Source: Clostridia bacterium (GTDB lineage: Bacteria; Bacillota; Clostridia; Christensenellales; Borkfalkiaceae). Taken from it: a stretch of 64,000 bases of DNA. Shown one piece after another: positions 42,662 through 52,504 of this stretch. The notes under the pieces are model-generated. The model was given only the letters and a program-made list of their open reading frames with translations, was not told where the DNA came from and did no database searches. The translations under genes were made by a program, and so were the position numbers. The stretch is taken from positions 1-64,000 of the forward strand of contig JAGAKN010000013.1 in the NCBI GenBank assembly GCA_017625565.1, written 5' to 3'. Each line of letters starts with the position of its first letter. The stretch's first letter is position 1.

Positions 42662-44068
42662 TTAAATAGTTTCGACGTTGATTAGGTTGGAATTCCCGCT
42701 TTTGCCGTTCGGTGTTCCAGCAGTAATGACGATGGTATCGCCTTTTTTCAACAGTCCGCTCTTTTTCGCGATTTGTTTTGCGAAATAGAACAGGATATCA
42801 ATGGACGTGTATTCTTCCGCCATTGCAGGCAAAACGCCCCAACTCAATGCGAGTTTTCGATAAGCGTATTCGTCGGTCGTAATCCCGATAATGGGGATAT
42901 TCGCACGGAAACGGGAAACCTTTCTTGCGGTTGCGCCCGTACGGGTACATACGACGATAGCTTTCGCATTCAAATCTTTAGCGAGCGTGGACGCGGAGTG
43001 CGATAGCGCTTCCGAAAGGCTATTGATTTCGAAATTTTCAATGTCGTGAATGTATTCGATATGGTTTTCGGCGCGCTCCAAGATTTTTGCCATCGCCGAA
43101 ACGGATTGTACGGGATAATCGCCTGCTGCGGTTTCGCCCGAAAGCATAACCGCGGAAGTACCGTCGTAAACGGCGTTGGCAACGTCGGAAATTTCCGCCC
43201 GAGTAGGTCGGGGGTTGTGGATCATAGACTCCAACATTTCCGTTGCAGTAATGACGCGTTTGCCGTGAATACGGCATTGATCAATGATATATTTTTGTAC
43301 GTCGGGCAACTCTTCAAAAGGGATTTCTACGCCAAGATCTCCGCGTGCGACCATAATGCCGTCCGAAACGGACATAATATCCAGTAAATTGTTCACGCCT
43401 GCGCGGTTTTCAATCTTTGCGATGACGTCGATGTGCGCGCCGCCGTGTTCGGTAAGAAAACGTTTTGCGTCGAGAACGTCTTGCGCTTTAGAAACAAAAG
43501 AGAGTGCTACGAAATCGACGTCTTGTTCAATCCCGAACAACAAATCGGCTTTGTCTTGTTCGGATAAGAAATCTAGGTGTAATTCCTTATCGGGGAAGAA
43601 CATAGATTTCCGATTAGACAATTCTCCGCCGACTTCCACGACGCAACGTACGTTGGGGGTGGCTACTTCCGTCACGCGGAACACCATCAAGCCGTTGTTC
43701 AAAAGAATTTTATCCCCAGCGGACAATTCTTCGCAGATCCGAGCAAACGAAACGGAAACGCGTTCTTGTGTACCTTGGACGTCTTCCGTCGTGAACGTGA
43801 ACGTATCGCCCGTTTCCAAATAAATTTTATCCTTTTCAAAGGTTTTAATTCTAAATTCTGGGCCTTTCGTATCCAAAAGAATGGGCAACGGAATCCGCTT
43901 TTCGTCACGGACTTCTTTAATCGTTTGGATTTTTAGCGCGTAATCTTCGTGTGTACCGTGGGAAAAATTCAAACGCACGATATCCATGCCCGCGTTGGTC
44001 ATTTGTATCAAAACTTCTTTGGATTGGCTCGCAGGGCCGATCGTCGCGATAATCTTAGTTTTTTTCAT
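42662..44068 (-). CDS. pyk: Pyruvate kinase
   Basis: 468 residues. KIIATIGPASQS opens the protein, IENRAGVNNLLDI holds the catalytic region, and MVARGDLGVE is the metal- and phosphate-binding block. The enzyme makes pyruvate and ATP from phosphoenolpyruvate. It has the short form, without the PEP-utiliser-like domain found at the C-terminus of Bacillus pyruvate kinase. Minus strand, AGGAGT before the ATG. It is divergent from rnpB. Confidence 0.96.
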   Translation of the reverse strand: MKKTKIIATIGPASQSKEVLIQMTNAGMDIVRLNFSHGTHEDYALKIQTIKEVRDEKRIPLPILLDTKGPEFRIKTFEKDKIYLETGDTFTFTTEDVQGTQERVSVSFARICEELSAGDKILLNNGLMVFRVTEVATPNVRCVVEVGGELSNRKSMFFPDKELHLDFLSEQDKADLLFGIEQDVDFVALSFVSKAQDVLDAKRFLTEHGGAHIDVIAKIENRAGVNNLLDIMSVSDGIMVARGDLGVEIPFEELPDVQKYIIDQCRIHGKRVITATEMLESMIHNPRPTRAEISDVANAVYDGTSAVMLSGETAAGDYPVQSVSAMAKILERAENHIEYIHDIENFEINSLSEALSHSASTLAKDLNAKAIVVCTRTGATARKVSRFRANIPIIGITTDEYAYRKLALSWGVLPAMAEEYTSIDILFYFAKQIAKKSGLLKKGDTIVITAGTPNGKSGNSNLINVETI

Positions 44069-44142
44069 AAGTTTACTCCTATTTTTACGGTGAAATTTCC
44101 CTTTAAGGAATATCCTACCGAAAAATCAAAAAAATCAAATTC

Positions 44143-44171
44143 ATTTTACAACATTTTCTTGAAAAAAGCAA
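44143..44171 (-). promoter_or_regulatory. Promoter of pyk
   Basis: Minus strand: TTGCTT (44171-44166), a 17-bp spacer and TAAAAT (44148-44143). It lies back to back with the rnpB promoter. Confidence 0.6.
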
Positions 44172-44203
44172 GGAAATAAGATGATTTTTTTTAAAAAAGG
44201 TGC

Positions 44204-44209
44204 TATAAT
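44204..44209 (+). promoter_or_regulatory. -10 box of rnpB
   Basis: TGC-TATAAT with an extended -10 TG motif. The -35 position (about 44181-44186, ATGATT) is poor, so the extended -10 probably carries the promoter. Confidence 0.6.
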
Positions 44210-44216
44210 AATAAAA

Positions 44217-44569
44217 GATTTGAGTTTGTTATACGGTCGCGGGGCTTTGTAAAGAGCCATGAGGAAAGTCCGAGCAACATAGGACAGGGTGCCTGATAAC
44301 GTCAGGTGAAGGTGACTTTAAGGAAAGTGCAACAGAAATAAACCGCAAAGTTTCGGCTTTGTAAGGATGGAAAGGCGAGGTAAGAGCTCACCGATACCAC
44401 GGCAACGTGGTATGCCATGTAAACCCCACCCGTTGCAAGATTGGGCTTCCGCCACGTAGGGCTGTCCGTCCGGCGGAACGCCGTGAATATCGCTTGAGCT
44501 TGTCGGCGACGGCAAGCCTAGATAAATGACCGTACACGACAGAACTCGGCTTACAGACAAACTCAAATC
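44217..44569 (+). ncRNA. rnpB: RNase P RNA (type A)
   Basis: About 353 nt. Conserved blocks in order: GAGGAAAGTCCGAGC, ACAGAAATAAACCGC, GTAAACCCC, AGATAAATGACCG and ACAGAACTCGGCTTACAGAC. The ends pair (GATTTGAGTTTGT with ACAAACTCAAATC) to form helix P1. This is the ancestral A-type layout rather than the Bacillus B-type. The RNA is the catalytic part of RNase P, which trims tRNA 5' ends. Apparent open frames inside it are artefacts. Confidence 0.95.
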
Positions 44570-44580
44570 CTTTACGAACA

Positions 44581-44612
44581 AAAGATCCCATGGTTAGCCG
44601 TGGGATCTTTAT
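44581..44612 (+). terminator. Terminator of rnpB
   Basis: Stem AAAGATCCCATGG/CCGTGGGATCTTT with loop TTAG. The A's on its left are complementary to the T's on its right. Confidence 0.75.
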
Positions 44613-44622
44613 ACAAAAAAGG

Positions 44623-44655
44623 AAAGCCCGTTTGGCGATTTGCCAAACGGGCTTT
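44623..44655 (-). terminator. Terminator of leuS
   Basis: Stem AAAGCCCGTTTGGC/GCCAAACGGGCTTT; on the minus strand CCTTTTTTG follows. Confidence 0.85.
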
Positions 44656-44665
44656 GGTGTTTTAC

Positions 44666-47104
44666 TTAACCGACGATCAAGTTGATCAACCGACCTTTAA
44701 CGATGATACATTTTTTAATCGTTTTGCCGGCGATTTGTTCGGCGATTTCGGGATACGCGCAAACGGTTGCTTGTACGTCTTCATCCGAAAGGGAAGACGG
44801 GATCATAAGTTTTGCTTTGATTTTACTATTGATTTGTACGGCGTATTCCGTTTCGTCCTTGATAAGTGCTTGTTCGTTGACAAGGGGATAGCTTTCTTCG
44901 AATACGGAATTCTTATGTCCGCAAACTTCCCAAAGTTCTTCGGTAAAGTGGGGTGCGAACGGTGCAAGCATGCGCAACAAATCGTCGATGCAGGATTTAT
45001 AGAATTCCACGTTTTTCGTTTGGTTATCCGCGTCGTATTTTTGCAAAGCGTTGACGTATTCCATCAAACGCGCAACCGACGTATTGAACGAGAACATTTC
45101 CGCGTCGCGGATAATACTCTTTAACGCGTGGTTTTTCGCGTAATCGAGATCTTTTTCCGCAGATTTCATTTCGGTGTGTCCGTCTTGTTCTTCTTCGACG
45201 GCTTTGCGGACGAGCCGTTCGATACGGTCGGTAAATTTTGCAATCGATTTAATTCCGTCGTCGTTCCAAGGTCCGCCTTCGGTGTAGCTAAACCCGAACA
45301 TCAAATACAAACGGAAGATATCCGAGCCGTATTCTTCGATATACGTATCAGGGGAAATGACGTTGCCGTGGGATTTGGACATACGGTTGCCGTCAGGTCC
45401 TAAAATAATCCCTTGATGCACCAAGCGTTTAAACGGCTCTCCGAAACGGATATATCCCATATCTCGCAACGCTTTGGTGATAAACCGTGCGTATAAAAGG
45501 TGCATGCAAGCGTGTTCCGAACCGCCTACGTATACGTCGACGGGGCACATTTTATCTGCCACCTCTTTGGAGAATGCTTGCTTATCGTTGTGCGCGTCGG
45601 GATAACGCAGGTAGTACCAGCTCGAACATACGAATGTATCCAACGTATCGGGGTCACGCGACGCCTTTCCACCGCATTTAGGGCAAGTGCATTTCATAAA
45701 CCCGTCGTGGGACGCCAAGGGTGATTTCCCCGTAGGACGGAATTCTACGTCGTAGGGGAGTTTTACCGGCAAATCCTTTTCGGGAACGGGTACGACGCCA
45801 CATTTTTCGCAATGGATCATAGGAATGGGCGCGCCCCAATATCTTTGACGGGAAACCGACCAGTCGCGCAAGCGGTAGTTGATCTTTTTACCGCCTTTGC
45901 CGATCTTGGTAAGATGCGTAGCGATCGCGTCGCGCGCTTCGTCGCTGGGTAAACCGTCGAATTCCCCGCTGTTGACGAGAATCCCGTCTTCGCAGAAGGG
46001 CAAAACCGTTTCTCCGCCGACCTTTTGAATAACTTGGGTGACGGGCAAGCCGTATTTCTTTGCAAATGCGTAGTCGCGTTCGTCGTGCGCAGCAACCGCC
46101 ATAACCGCACCCGTACCGTAGGAATACAAAACGTAATCGGCAAGATAGATGGGCAAGCGTTTTCCTGTTAAAGGATGGATTGCGTACGCGCCTGTGAACA
46201 CGCCCGTCTTTTCACGGGTGGTGGACAAACGGTCGATATCGTTGGCTTCGGATGCGTATTGCACGTAAGCGTCGATATCTGCCGCCCGATCGGGATGCGC
46301 TACTTTTAATTTTTCCGCAAGGGGATGTTCGGGCGCTAACACGACGTAGTTCACGCCGTAAACGGTATCGGGACGGGTAGTAAAGACGGTGATGTCGTCG
46401 CCCGTTTCGCATTCGAAATGGATTTCACAACCCGTGGATTTCCCAATCCAGTTCTTTTGCATCAATTTGGTTTTTTCCGGCCACTCGAGCGTGTCAAGAT
46501 CGTTTAAAAGCTCTTCCGCGTAATCGGTAATCTTAAAGAACCATTGCGTCATATCCTTGCGGATAACCGTCGAAGAGCAACGTTCGCAAACGTTGTCGAT
46601 TACTTGCTCGTTTGCAAGTACGGTTTCGCAGGAAGGACACCAGTTGACGAGCGCTTCTTTACGGTAAGCAAGCCCTTTTTTATAAAGTTGCAAGAACAAC
46701 CATTGCGTCCATTTATAATACTCTTCTTCGCAAGTCTTAATTTCCGCCGTCCAATCGAACATTGCGCCCATATTACGGAGTTGTTGTTCCATGGTCGCGA
46801 TATTTTTTTCGGTGGAGTCCTTGGGGTGAATACCCGTTTTAATTGCGTAATTTTCCGCAGGCAAACCGAATGCGTCGAATCCCATTGGTTGGAAGACTTC
46901 GTAGCCCTGCATTTTCTTAAAACGGGCGTACGTATCGGTAGGTCCGTAATTATACCAATGCCCGACGTGCAACTTCGCGCCCGACGGATAAGAGAACATT
47001 TCCAAAACGTACAACTTCTTGTCCGCATTCTTTTTATTGAATACGTTGAGTTTGGATTTTTCCCATTTTGCCTGCCATTTGCTTTCTACAAACTTCATAT
47101 CCAT
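44666..47104 (-). CDS. leuS: Leucyl-tRNA synthetase
   Basis: 812 residues from the ATG at 47104; a GTG five codons upstream overlaps the AAGGAG site and is less likely. The HIGH-type motif is in HVGHWYNYG, the editing domain spans about 220-400, and the KMSKS motif is RMSKSHGN. It attaches leucine to tRNA-Leu in the cytoplasm. There is no T-box in the leader, unlike thrS. A short inverted repeat (CGCGC AAAAA GCGCG) lies just before the ribosome binding site. The distance from AAGGAG to the ATG, 14 bases, is long. Confidence 0.95.
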   Translation of the reverse strand: MDMKFVESKWQAKWEKSKLNVFNKKNADKKLYVLEMFSYPSGAKLHVGHWYNYGPTDTYARFKKMQGYEVFQPMGFDAFGLPAENYAIKTGIHPKDSTEKNIATMEQQLRNMGAMFDWTAEIKTCEEEYYKWTQWLFLQLYKKGLAYRKEALVNWCPSCETVLANEQVIDNVCERCSSTVIRKDMTQWFFKITDYAEELLNDLDTLEWPEKTKLMQKNWIGKSTGCEIHFECETGDDITVFTTRPDTVYGVNYVVLAPEHPLAEKLKVAHPDRAADIDAYVQYASEANDIDRLSTTREKTGVFTGAYAIHPLTGKRLPIYLADYVLYSYGTGAVMAVAAHDERDYAFAKKYGLPVTQVIQKVGGETVLPFCEDGILVNSGEFDGLPSDEARDAIATHLTKIGKGGKKINYRLRDWSVSRQRYWGAPIPMIHCEKCGVVPVPEKDLPVKLPYDVEFRPTGKSPLASHDGFMKCTCPKCGGKASRDPDTLDTFVCSSWYYLRYPDAHNDKQAFSKEVADKMCPVDVYVGGSEHACMHLLYARFITKALRDMGYIRFGEPFKRLVHQGIILGPDGNRMSKSHGNVISPDTYIEEYGSDIFRLYLMFGFSYTEGGPWNDDGIKSIAKFTDRIERLVRKAVEEEQDGHTEMKSAEKDLDYAKNHALKSIIRDAEMFSFNTSVARLMEYVNALQKYDADNQTKNVEFYKSCIDDLLRMLAPFAPHFTEELWEVCGHKNSVFEESYPLVNEQALIKDETEYAVQINSKIKAKLMIPSSLSDEDVQATVCAYPEIAEQIAGKTIKKCIIVKGRLINLIVG

Positions 47105-47185
47105 AACCGTAATATACACTCCTTACGCGCTTTTTGCGCGCGATTATACGAATGAAAACTTGTTAAACGTATAAATACTTAGTGT

Positions 47186-47214
47186 ATTATAAAGCATTTT
47201 TGAAAACAAGTCAA
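47186..47214 (-). promoter_or_regulatory. Promoter of leuS
   Basis: Minus strand: TTGACT (47214-47209), a 17-bp spacer and TATAAT (47191-47186). The leader is about 75 bases. Confidence 0.75.
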
Positions 47215-47317
47215 GCGATTATGCTCGGCTTAAGCGGAAAATTGGCAAGAAGTTGCTTGAAAACGTTTGACGGGAAATAAACGCTATGCTATAATGAAAG
47301 AAAAGGAGTGCAACGTT

Positions 47318-48046
47318 ATGGAATATTTTGATCAACAACCTACGCATGCGACGGATGTGGCGGAGCAACGTAGACGGATGTCGTCGATTTTGCGTGGATT
47401 GCAATACAAAAAAATCATCGGTGGGTGTGTTTCTATTTTGGCGGGAGTGGCACTTTTCTTTTTACCGCTCGTTTCCTTTTTAGGGCTAGTCGACGTAAGC
47501 CTTTGGGATTTGTGTAAAGAGAATATTACGGAAAAGGGCTCGGACGAAACGATGTTGAAAATGCTTTTAGGCTGGGACGGCAAGGAGCAGGTGCTCGGTA
47601 GTATCGGGATACTCGGTTCGTTGTTTTTCGGCGTAATCATCGTAGTTCTTGGGATTACGGACGTGCTCCGTGGGATCATTTCGATTGCCAAGAACGATCA
47701 ACAAAGAATTGCGAATTATCAAGGCGCGGGATTTTTACACGAAAATGATCCAGAGGTGGTTCGGTATCTTAACGGGATATTCCGAGAAAGAAAGGCTACG
47801 CTTTTGCACGTTTTACTCGGGGTTGTGTTGCTTTTGGCGTTCTTCTTTATTCCGCCCGTGTTGTATTTGCGATATATGAAACAAAACTTATTCGTGATAC
47901 AAGAATCGCAAGTCATTCTTTGCGCTGTCGTTTGGCTTGCGTACGTTATCAAAATCTACGTAGGTAGTTGGTATAACGTGCAAAGAAAGGAAGATTTGGC
48001 GATGCTTCTCGGGCTTTTTGGCAAGGACGGAATGAAACTTATTTAA
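47318..48046 (+). CDS. Membrane protein of unknown function
   Basis: 242 residues from the ATG at 47318 behind AAGGAG; the open frame extends upstream without a better site. The N-terminal 30 residues are soluble (YFDQQPTHATDVAEQRRRMSS). Four hydrophobic segments lie at about 37-58, 95-118, 165-188 and 200-218. No motif that I recognise. It is divergent from leuS and 15 bases upstream of the YtxC-like gene. Confidence 0.6.
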   Translation: MEYFDQQPTHATDVAEQRRRMSSILRGLQYKKIIGGCVSILAGVALFFLPLVSFLGLVDVSLWDLCKENITEKGSDETMLKMLLGWDGKEQVLGSIGILGSLFFGVIIVVLGITDVLRGIISIAKNDQQRIANYQGAGFLHENDPEVVRYLNGIFRERKATLLHVLLGVVLLLAFFFIPPVLYLRYMKQNLFVIQESQVILCAVVWLAYVIKIYVGSWYNVQRKEDLAMLLGLFGKDGMKLI

Positions 48047-48061
48047 AGCCTTTTTAATCGA

Positions 48062-48799
48062 TTGATAAATAATTTTCCGTTTGCAACATACAATAATGTT
48101 GTGGAAGAAATAACGATTGTGCAAAACGGCTTTGACGGCTTATATATGTCCTATTTATACGGCAAAGTGCGGGAGAGATTTTCTTTTCTACCGTCCGAGT
48201 GCAATATTCGTCGCAACGGGGACAGCACCGCTATTGAGTTTAAAACCGAACGTGCATATTGTCCGTACGTTCGTAAATTCACGGAAGAACATATTGCGGA
48301 CGTGATCGCCGTTGGGTATAAATACGAATTTTTTGAAAAACGGCTACGTTTACCCTTGTTGTCCCCATTGAAAAAAAGGCTACTATATACAGCGCTCGTG
48401 GCGGCGGACTATAAGGAAGACAAAGCGTTTGTCAAACGCCGTATTCGCGGATTTGAAAGCTATTGCTTGGACGGATTGTTCCATTTCCGCTTGCAGGATT
48501 TGAAACGTCGCTGGGAAGAAGTAGCGGATTACGTTCCCACGGATATGGGCGACGCGTCGCTAGAAAATTTTTTGTGTTTTTTAACTGAAGACGGCGAAGG
48601 TAAGCTCTACGTTCGAAACGGAAAGGTATACGACGAAGAATATCATCTTTTGTCAAAGAGTTTGTTGACGGGCGTGGAATCCCCGATTGGGGAAATCGTC
48701 ATTGGCGGAGCGGAAAAGGTGTACTGTTTTGGCGAGATTGACGAAAAGACGGTGGGGTTTCTAAAAAAATATTATGGTGAAAAAGCCGTTTTTTGTTAA
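48062..48799 (+). CDS. YtxC-like protein upstream of thrS (tentative)
   Basis: About 245 residues if the TTG at 48062 is used; a GTG about 13 codons further in is also possible, and neither has a good ribosome binding site. The protein is soluble and basic in the middle (KEDKAFVKRRIRGFESYCLDGLFHFRLQDLKRRW), then has a beta-rich end. The block FESYCLDGLFHFRL and the position directly before thrS recall the sporulation-linked YtxC family of Bacillus and Clostridia. The similarity is modest, so this is tentative. It is followed by the thrS T-box with its own promoter. Confidence 0.45.
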   Translation: MINNFPFATYNNVVEEITIVQNGFDGLYMSYLYGKVRERFSFLPSECNIRRNGDSTAIEFKTERAYCPYVRKFTEEHIADVIAVGYKYEFFEKRLRLPLLSPLKKRLLYTALVAADYKEDKAFVKRRIRGFESYCLDGLFHFRLQDLKRRWEEVADYVPTDMGDASLENFLCFLTEDGEGKLYVRNGKVYDEEYHLLSKSLLTGVESPIGEIVIGGAEKVYCFGEIDEKTVGFLKKYYGEKAVFC

Positions 48800-48818
48800 A
48801 AAAGCGTATGCAAAACGT

Positions 48819-48847
48819 TTGACAAACGATCGAGAAAGGGGTAGAAT
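48819..48847 (+). promoter_or_regulatory. Promoter of the thrS T-box
   Basis: TTGACA (48819-48824), a 17-bp spacer and TAGAAT (48842-48847). Confidence 0.8.
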
Positions 48848-48853
48848 AATAGG

Positions 48854-49057
48854 AGTAAAGACAAGTAGCGTCGCGTTTGAATTTGCAGAGAGCTTACCCT
48901 TGGCTGTAAGGTAGGTATGACAAGGCGAAGGCGAAACCGCTTTACGATCGGGAACTGAAAAGAAAAAGAAGTGGCTACGGCTCGTAGCAATTAAGGTGGA
49001 ACCGCGCGACGGGAGTTGCGTCCTTAAACTCTTTGGGTGGAGTTTAAGGTTTTTTTC
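48854..49057 (+). promoter_or_regulatory. T-box leader of thrS
   Basis: The T-box sequence AAGGTGGAACCGCG is at 48993-49006, followed by a terminator stem (CCTTAAACTC/GAGTTTAAGG, 49022-49049) and a T-run. Stem I with AGAGAGC lies upstream. A possible specifier is ACC near GCGAAACCGC, which would fit threonine, though I cannot fold it with certainty. Uncharged tRNA-Thr should prevent termination and raise thrS expression. Confidence 0.85.
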
Positions 49058-49109
49058 TTTATTAACGAAAAAATAATAAAAATGCAGATACATTTTGGAG
49101 GAAAGACGT

Positions 49110-51017
49110 ATGAACGTTATTTTGAAGAACGGAGAGAGTATGGCTTTGGAAAACGGCGCGACGGCGATGCAAGCGGCGACGGCGATTTCCGAAGGCTTGG
49201 CGAGAAACGCGGTATGCGCGAAAGTCAACGGCACGTTGGTGGACTTGTCCCACGTGTTAAAGGACGGCGACGCGTTGGAAATCGTCACCTTAAAAGACAA
49301 GGAAGGGTTGCAGGTATACCGCCACACTTGCGCGCACGTTTTGGCGCAAGCTTTGAAAACGGTATATCCGACGTGTAAATTGTCCATCGGTCCCGTCATT
49401 GAAAACGGGTTTTATTACGATATCGATTTCGTCACGCCGATCAACCAAGCGGATTTGGCGAAAGTGGAATCGGAAATGCAAAAAATCATCAAGAGCAATT
49501 TGCCCATCGAACGGTTTACGTTGCCCAAAGACGAAGCGATTGCGTTGATGAAACAATATTCCGAAGATTACAAAGTGGAACTCATTGAAGAGCTCCCCGA
49601 AGGCGAAACGATTTCCTTCTACAAGCAAGGCTCGTTCACAGATCTTTGTCGCGGACCGCATCTTCCCGCTACGGGAAAGATTAAAGCGTTTAAGTTGACG
49701 AGTATCGCAGGCGCGTATTGGCGCGGGGACGAAAAGAATAAGATGCTCACCCGTATTTACGGCACGGCGTTTGCGAAAAAAGACGAAATGGAAGCGTATT
49801 TTACTATGCTCGAAGAAGCGAAAAAACGCGACCATACGAAACTCGGTAAAGAATTAAAATTGTTCGCGATCTTGAACGAAGGCAAAGGGCTTCCGTTCTT
49901 CTTGCCTAACGGTATGGTATTGAAAAATACCTTGATCGAGTACTGGCGTCAAATCCACACGAGAGAAAACTACGTGGAAGTCAACACGCCGATTATGCTC
50001 AACCGTACGCTTTGGGAAACGTCTGGGCATTGGATGCACTACCGTGACAATATGTACACGACGAAAGTGGACGACGAAGATTTTGCGATCAAACCGATGA
50101 ACTGCCCAGGCGGAATTCTCGTTTACAAAAACGAACCGCACAGCTATAAAGATTTACCCATCCGTATGGGGGAATTAGGGCTTGTACACCGCCATGAAAA
50201 ATCCGGGCAATTACACGGGCTTTTCCGCGTTCGTTGTTTCACGCAAGACGACGCGCATATCTTTATGACGCGTGAACAAATCAAGGACGAAATCAAAGGG
50301 ATCGTGCGGTTGATTAACGAAGTGTATACGCTCTTCGGGTTTAAGTATCACGTAGAACTTTCTACCCGTCCTGAAAACAGTATGGGTAGCGATGAAGATT
50401 GGAATACCGCAACCGAAGCTTTGCGTAGCGCGCTCGACGATATGGGGCTTGCGTACGTTGTCAACGAAGGCGACGGCGCGTTCTATGGGCCGAAGATCGA
50501 CTTCCATTTGGAAGATTCGATCGGCAGAACTTGGCAATGCGGTACGATTCAGCTCGATTTTCAACTTCCGCAACGTTTCGAACTCGAATACGTCGGCGAA
50601 GACGGACAAAAGCACCGCCCGATTATGGTGCACCGCGTAGCGTTTGGGTCAATCGAACGGTTTATCGGGATTTTGATCGAACACTTTGCAGGGAAATTCC
50701 CCGTATGGCTTTCGCCGGTACAAGTCAAAATTTTGCCGATTACGGATAGACAAGAAGCGTACGCGAAAGCACTTTGCGCGAAGATGAAGGAGAAAGGTAT
50801 TCGCGTTTTGGTGGACGACCGCAACGAAAAGATCGGTTATAAAATTCGCGAAGCGCAAATGGAAAAAGTTCCGTATATGCTCGTCGTAGGTGAAAAGGAG
50901 GCGGAAGCAGGCTTGGTTGCAGTCCGTCGTCGCGACAAAGGGGATACGGGCGCGGTGAACGCGGAAGAATTTATCGCTACGGTATTAGACGATATCGCAA
51001 ATAAAACGGCTTTCTAA
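49110..51017 (+). CDS. thrS: Threonyl-tRNA synthetase
   Basis: 635 residues from the ATG at 49110 behind GGAGG. An N-terminal TGS domain (about 1-62), an editing domain with HTCAHVLAQAL (the HxxxH zinc-like motif of the ThrRS/AlaRS editing site), the class II catalytic core (NMYTTKVDDEDFAIKPMNCPG) and an anticodon-binding domain (VKILPITDRQEAYA) follow in order. It charges tRNA-Thr. Regulated by the T-box upstream. Confidence 0.97.
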   Translation: MNVILKNGESMALENGATAMQAATAISEGLARNAVCAKVNGTLVDLSHVLKDGDALEIVTLKDKEGLQVYRHTCAHVLAQALKTVYPTCKLSIGPVIENGFYYDIDFVTPINQADLAKVESEMQKIIKSNLPIERFTLPKDEAIALMKQYSEDYKVELIEELPEGETISFYKQGSFTDLCRGPHLPATGKIKAFKLTSIAGAYWRGDEKNKMLTRIYGTAFAKKDEMEAYFTMLEEAKKRDHTKLGKELKLFAILNEGKGLPFFLPNGMVLKNTLIEYWRQIHTRENYVEVNTPIMLNRTLWETSGHWMHYRDNMYTTKVDDEDFAIKPMNCPGGILVYKNEPHSYKDLPIRMGELGLVHRHEKSGQLHGLFRVRCFTQDDAHIFMTREQIKDEIKGIVRLINEVYTLFGFKYHVELSTRPENSMGSDEDWNTATEALRSALDDMGLAYVVNEGDGAFYGPKIDFHLEDSIGRTWQCGTIQLDFQLPQRFELEYVGEDGQKHRPIMVHRVAFGSIERFIGILIEHFAGKFPVWLSPVQVKILPITDRQEAYAKALCAKMKEKGIRVLVDDRNEKIGYKIREAQMEKVPYMLVVGEKEAEAGLVAVRRRDKGDTGAVNAEEFIATVLDDIANKTAF

Positions 51018-51110
51018 AGCAAGAAAAAGCGGTATAGTCTTAGCGGTCGACATATTTTGCATAAATCATAAAAATAAATGATAAAAAATAAAAAAACGAT
51101 CGAAAAACAC

Positions 51111-51139
51111 TTGACAGGGGTTGGGCTTTGTGCTATTAT
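51111..51139 (+). promoter_or_regulatory. Promoter of infC-rpmI-rplT
   Basis: TTGACA (51111-51116), a 17-bp spacer and TATTAT (51134-51139). Confidence 0.8.
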
Positions 51140-51145
51140 GATTAG

Positions 51146-51273
51146 GCTAAGCAGAAGCAAAACTTCTCGCCGTGCGATTTGGATCGGTACGGCTCGATAA
51201 TTTTTCTACCGCGGAAAAGCGGAGATGATTATGCGTAAAAAGGGTTGCTTTTGCAGGCAACCCTTTATATTTT
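51146..51273 (+). promoter_or_regulatory. L20-type leader of infC-rpmI-rplT with attenuator
   Basis: About 130 nt between the promoter and infC. It contains a compact 5' fold (GCAGAAG...CTTCTCGCC) and ends in a strong terminator hairpin (AAGGGTTGC/GCAACCCTT, then TTTATATTTT) at 51239-51273. In Firmicutes this position holds an RNA that binds excess ribosomal protein L20 and switches on termination. The L20 call rests on position and layout, not on a covariance match. Confidence 0.7.
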
Positions 51274-51291
51274 ATCGTGAGGTATACGACC

Positions 51292-51801
51292 ATTAAAGAC
51301 CAGCATCAAATTAACGAAGAAATTCGCGACAAAGAAGTTCGGGTGATTTCCGCTACGGGTGAACAACTTGGGATTATGAGCGCGAGTGCCGCGCTCCAAA
51401 TTGCGGAAGAAGAAGATTTGGATTTGGTGAAAATTTCGCCGAACGCCGTTCCGCCCGTATGCAAAATTATGAATTACGGTAAGTTTAAATTCGAGCAAGC
51501 AAAGCGCGAAAAAGAAAATCGTAAAAACCAAAAGATCGTGGAATTGAAAGAAATTTATCTTTCTATGACGATCGACGTCGGCGATTTAAACGTCAAGGCG
51601 AAAAAGACGATGGAAATGCTTGGCGACGGCAACAAAGTAAAGGTTTCGATCCGTATGCGTGGTAGACAGATGGCGCATGCGGCGATGGGCGTGGACGTAA
51701 TGAAACGGTTTTTCGATCTTTTGGGCGGAAAAGCGGTTATGGACAAAGCGCCTAAGACGGAAGGCAGAAACATTTTAATGATTCTTGCGCCGGCAAAATA
51801 A
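51292..51801 (+). CDS. infC: Translation initiation factor IF-3, probable AUU start
   Basis: 169 residues if started at the ATT at 51292. The N-domain opens QINEEIRDKEVRVIS, a Lys-rich linker helix joins the domains, and the C-domain shows RMRGRQMAHAAMG. IF-3 checks start codons and keeps ribosomal subunits apart. GAGGT lies 8 bases before the ATT. The only canonical alternative, the GTG at 51277, overlaps this site and has no ribosome binding site of its own. An AUU start is the known self-control device of IF-3 in Escherichia coli, so a similar check is likely here. Confidence 0.92.
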   Translation: MKDQHQINEEIRDKEVRVISATGEQLGIMSASAALQIAEEEDLDLVKISPNAVPPVCKIMNYGKFKFEQAKREKENRKNQKIVELKEIYLSMTIDVGDLNVKAKKTMEMLGDGNKVKVSIRMRGRQMAHAAMGVDVMKRFFDLLGGKAVMDKAPKTEGRNILMILAPAK

Positions 51802-51871
51802 ATTCGGTAAACGGGCTTGTGCATTAGACAAGCTTGTCAATAAAAGGATAAAAATTTCGGAGGATAAAAAT

Positions 51872-52072
51872 ATGCCTAAACAGAAAACTCATAGCAGTAC
51901 CAAAAAACGTTTTTGGCTTACCGGTTCGGGGAAAGTAAACCGTACCCACGGTGGCAAAAACCACAAAGCAGAAACTAAGAACAGAAAGAGAAAGAGACGT
52001 TTGCGTCAAATAGCTCTCGTTTCTTCCACGCAAGAAAGCACCGTAAAGAGCATGATGCCTTACAAGAAATAA
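51872..52072 (+). CDS. rpmI: Ribosomal protein L35
   Basis: 66 residues starting MPKQKTHSSTKKRF, very basic, with the family's GSGKVNRTHGGKNH and RKRRLR blocks. GGAGG precedes the ATG at 51872; the open frame upstream runs through infC non-coding sequence. Part of the large ribosomal subunit and of the L20-controlled operon. Confidence 0.97.
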   Translation: MPKQKTHSSTKKRFWLTGSGKVNRTHGGKNHKAETKNRKRKRRLRQIALVSSTQESTVKSMMPYKK

Positions 52073-52090
52073 GAAAGGAGATTATGAATT

Positions 52091-52441
52091 ATGCGTATTA
52101 AGAGAGCAGTGAACGCAGTAAAAAAGCGTAGAAAAATTTTTAAACTTTCCAAGGGATATTACGGAAGCAAGAGCCGTTCTTATAGAATCGCTAGAGAAGC
52201 CGTAATGAAATCGTTGAACTATGCGTATATCGGCAGAAGATTAAGAAAGAGAGATTTCCGTCGTTTGTGGATCACCCGTATCAACGCGGCTGCACGTATC
52301 AACGGTATTTCCTATAGCAAGCTTATGCACGGTCTTTCCGTTGCAGGTATCAATTTGAACAGAAAAGTACTTGCAGATTTGGCGGTAAACGACGCAGCGG
52401 CATTCGCGCAACTCGTAGAAAAAGCAAAAGCGGCAATTTAA
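52091..52441 (+). CDS. rplT: Ribosomal protein L20
   Basis: 116 residues, basic, starting [15 protein letters not shown] with [16 protein letters not shown] and [19 protein letters not shown], the family signature. It is needed for early assembly of the large subunit and represses its own operon through the leader. AAGGAG lies before the ATG. A terminator follows at 52451-52484. Confidence 0.98.
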   Translation: MRIKRAVNAVKKRRKIFKLSKGYYGSKSRSYRIAREAVMKSLNYAYIGRRLRKRDFRRLWITRINAAARINGISYSKLMHGLSVAGINLNRKVLADLAVNDAAAFAQLVEKAKAAI

Positions 52442-52450
52442 CCGTTCATG

Positions 52451-52484
52451 AAAAGCCTTTTTTCAAAAAAGGCTTTTTGCTTTT
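52451..52484 (+). terminator. Terminator of infC-rpmI-rplT
   Basis: Stem AAAAGCCTTTTTT/AAAAAAGGCTTTTT, then GCTTTT. It rules out the ATG at 52448 as the start of the following gene. Confidence 0.85.
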
Positions 52485-52504
52485 ATAATCCCATGGGTAA
52501 TCGT

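Noticed and set aside
44318-44591. Short minus-strand frames within rnpB
   Set aside because: The region is RNase P RNA by several conserved blocks, so the frames are incidental.
47120-47220. T-box in the leuS leader
   Set aside because: There is no AAGGTGG-type T-box sequence and no terminator, and the leader is only about 75 bases.
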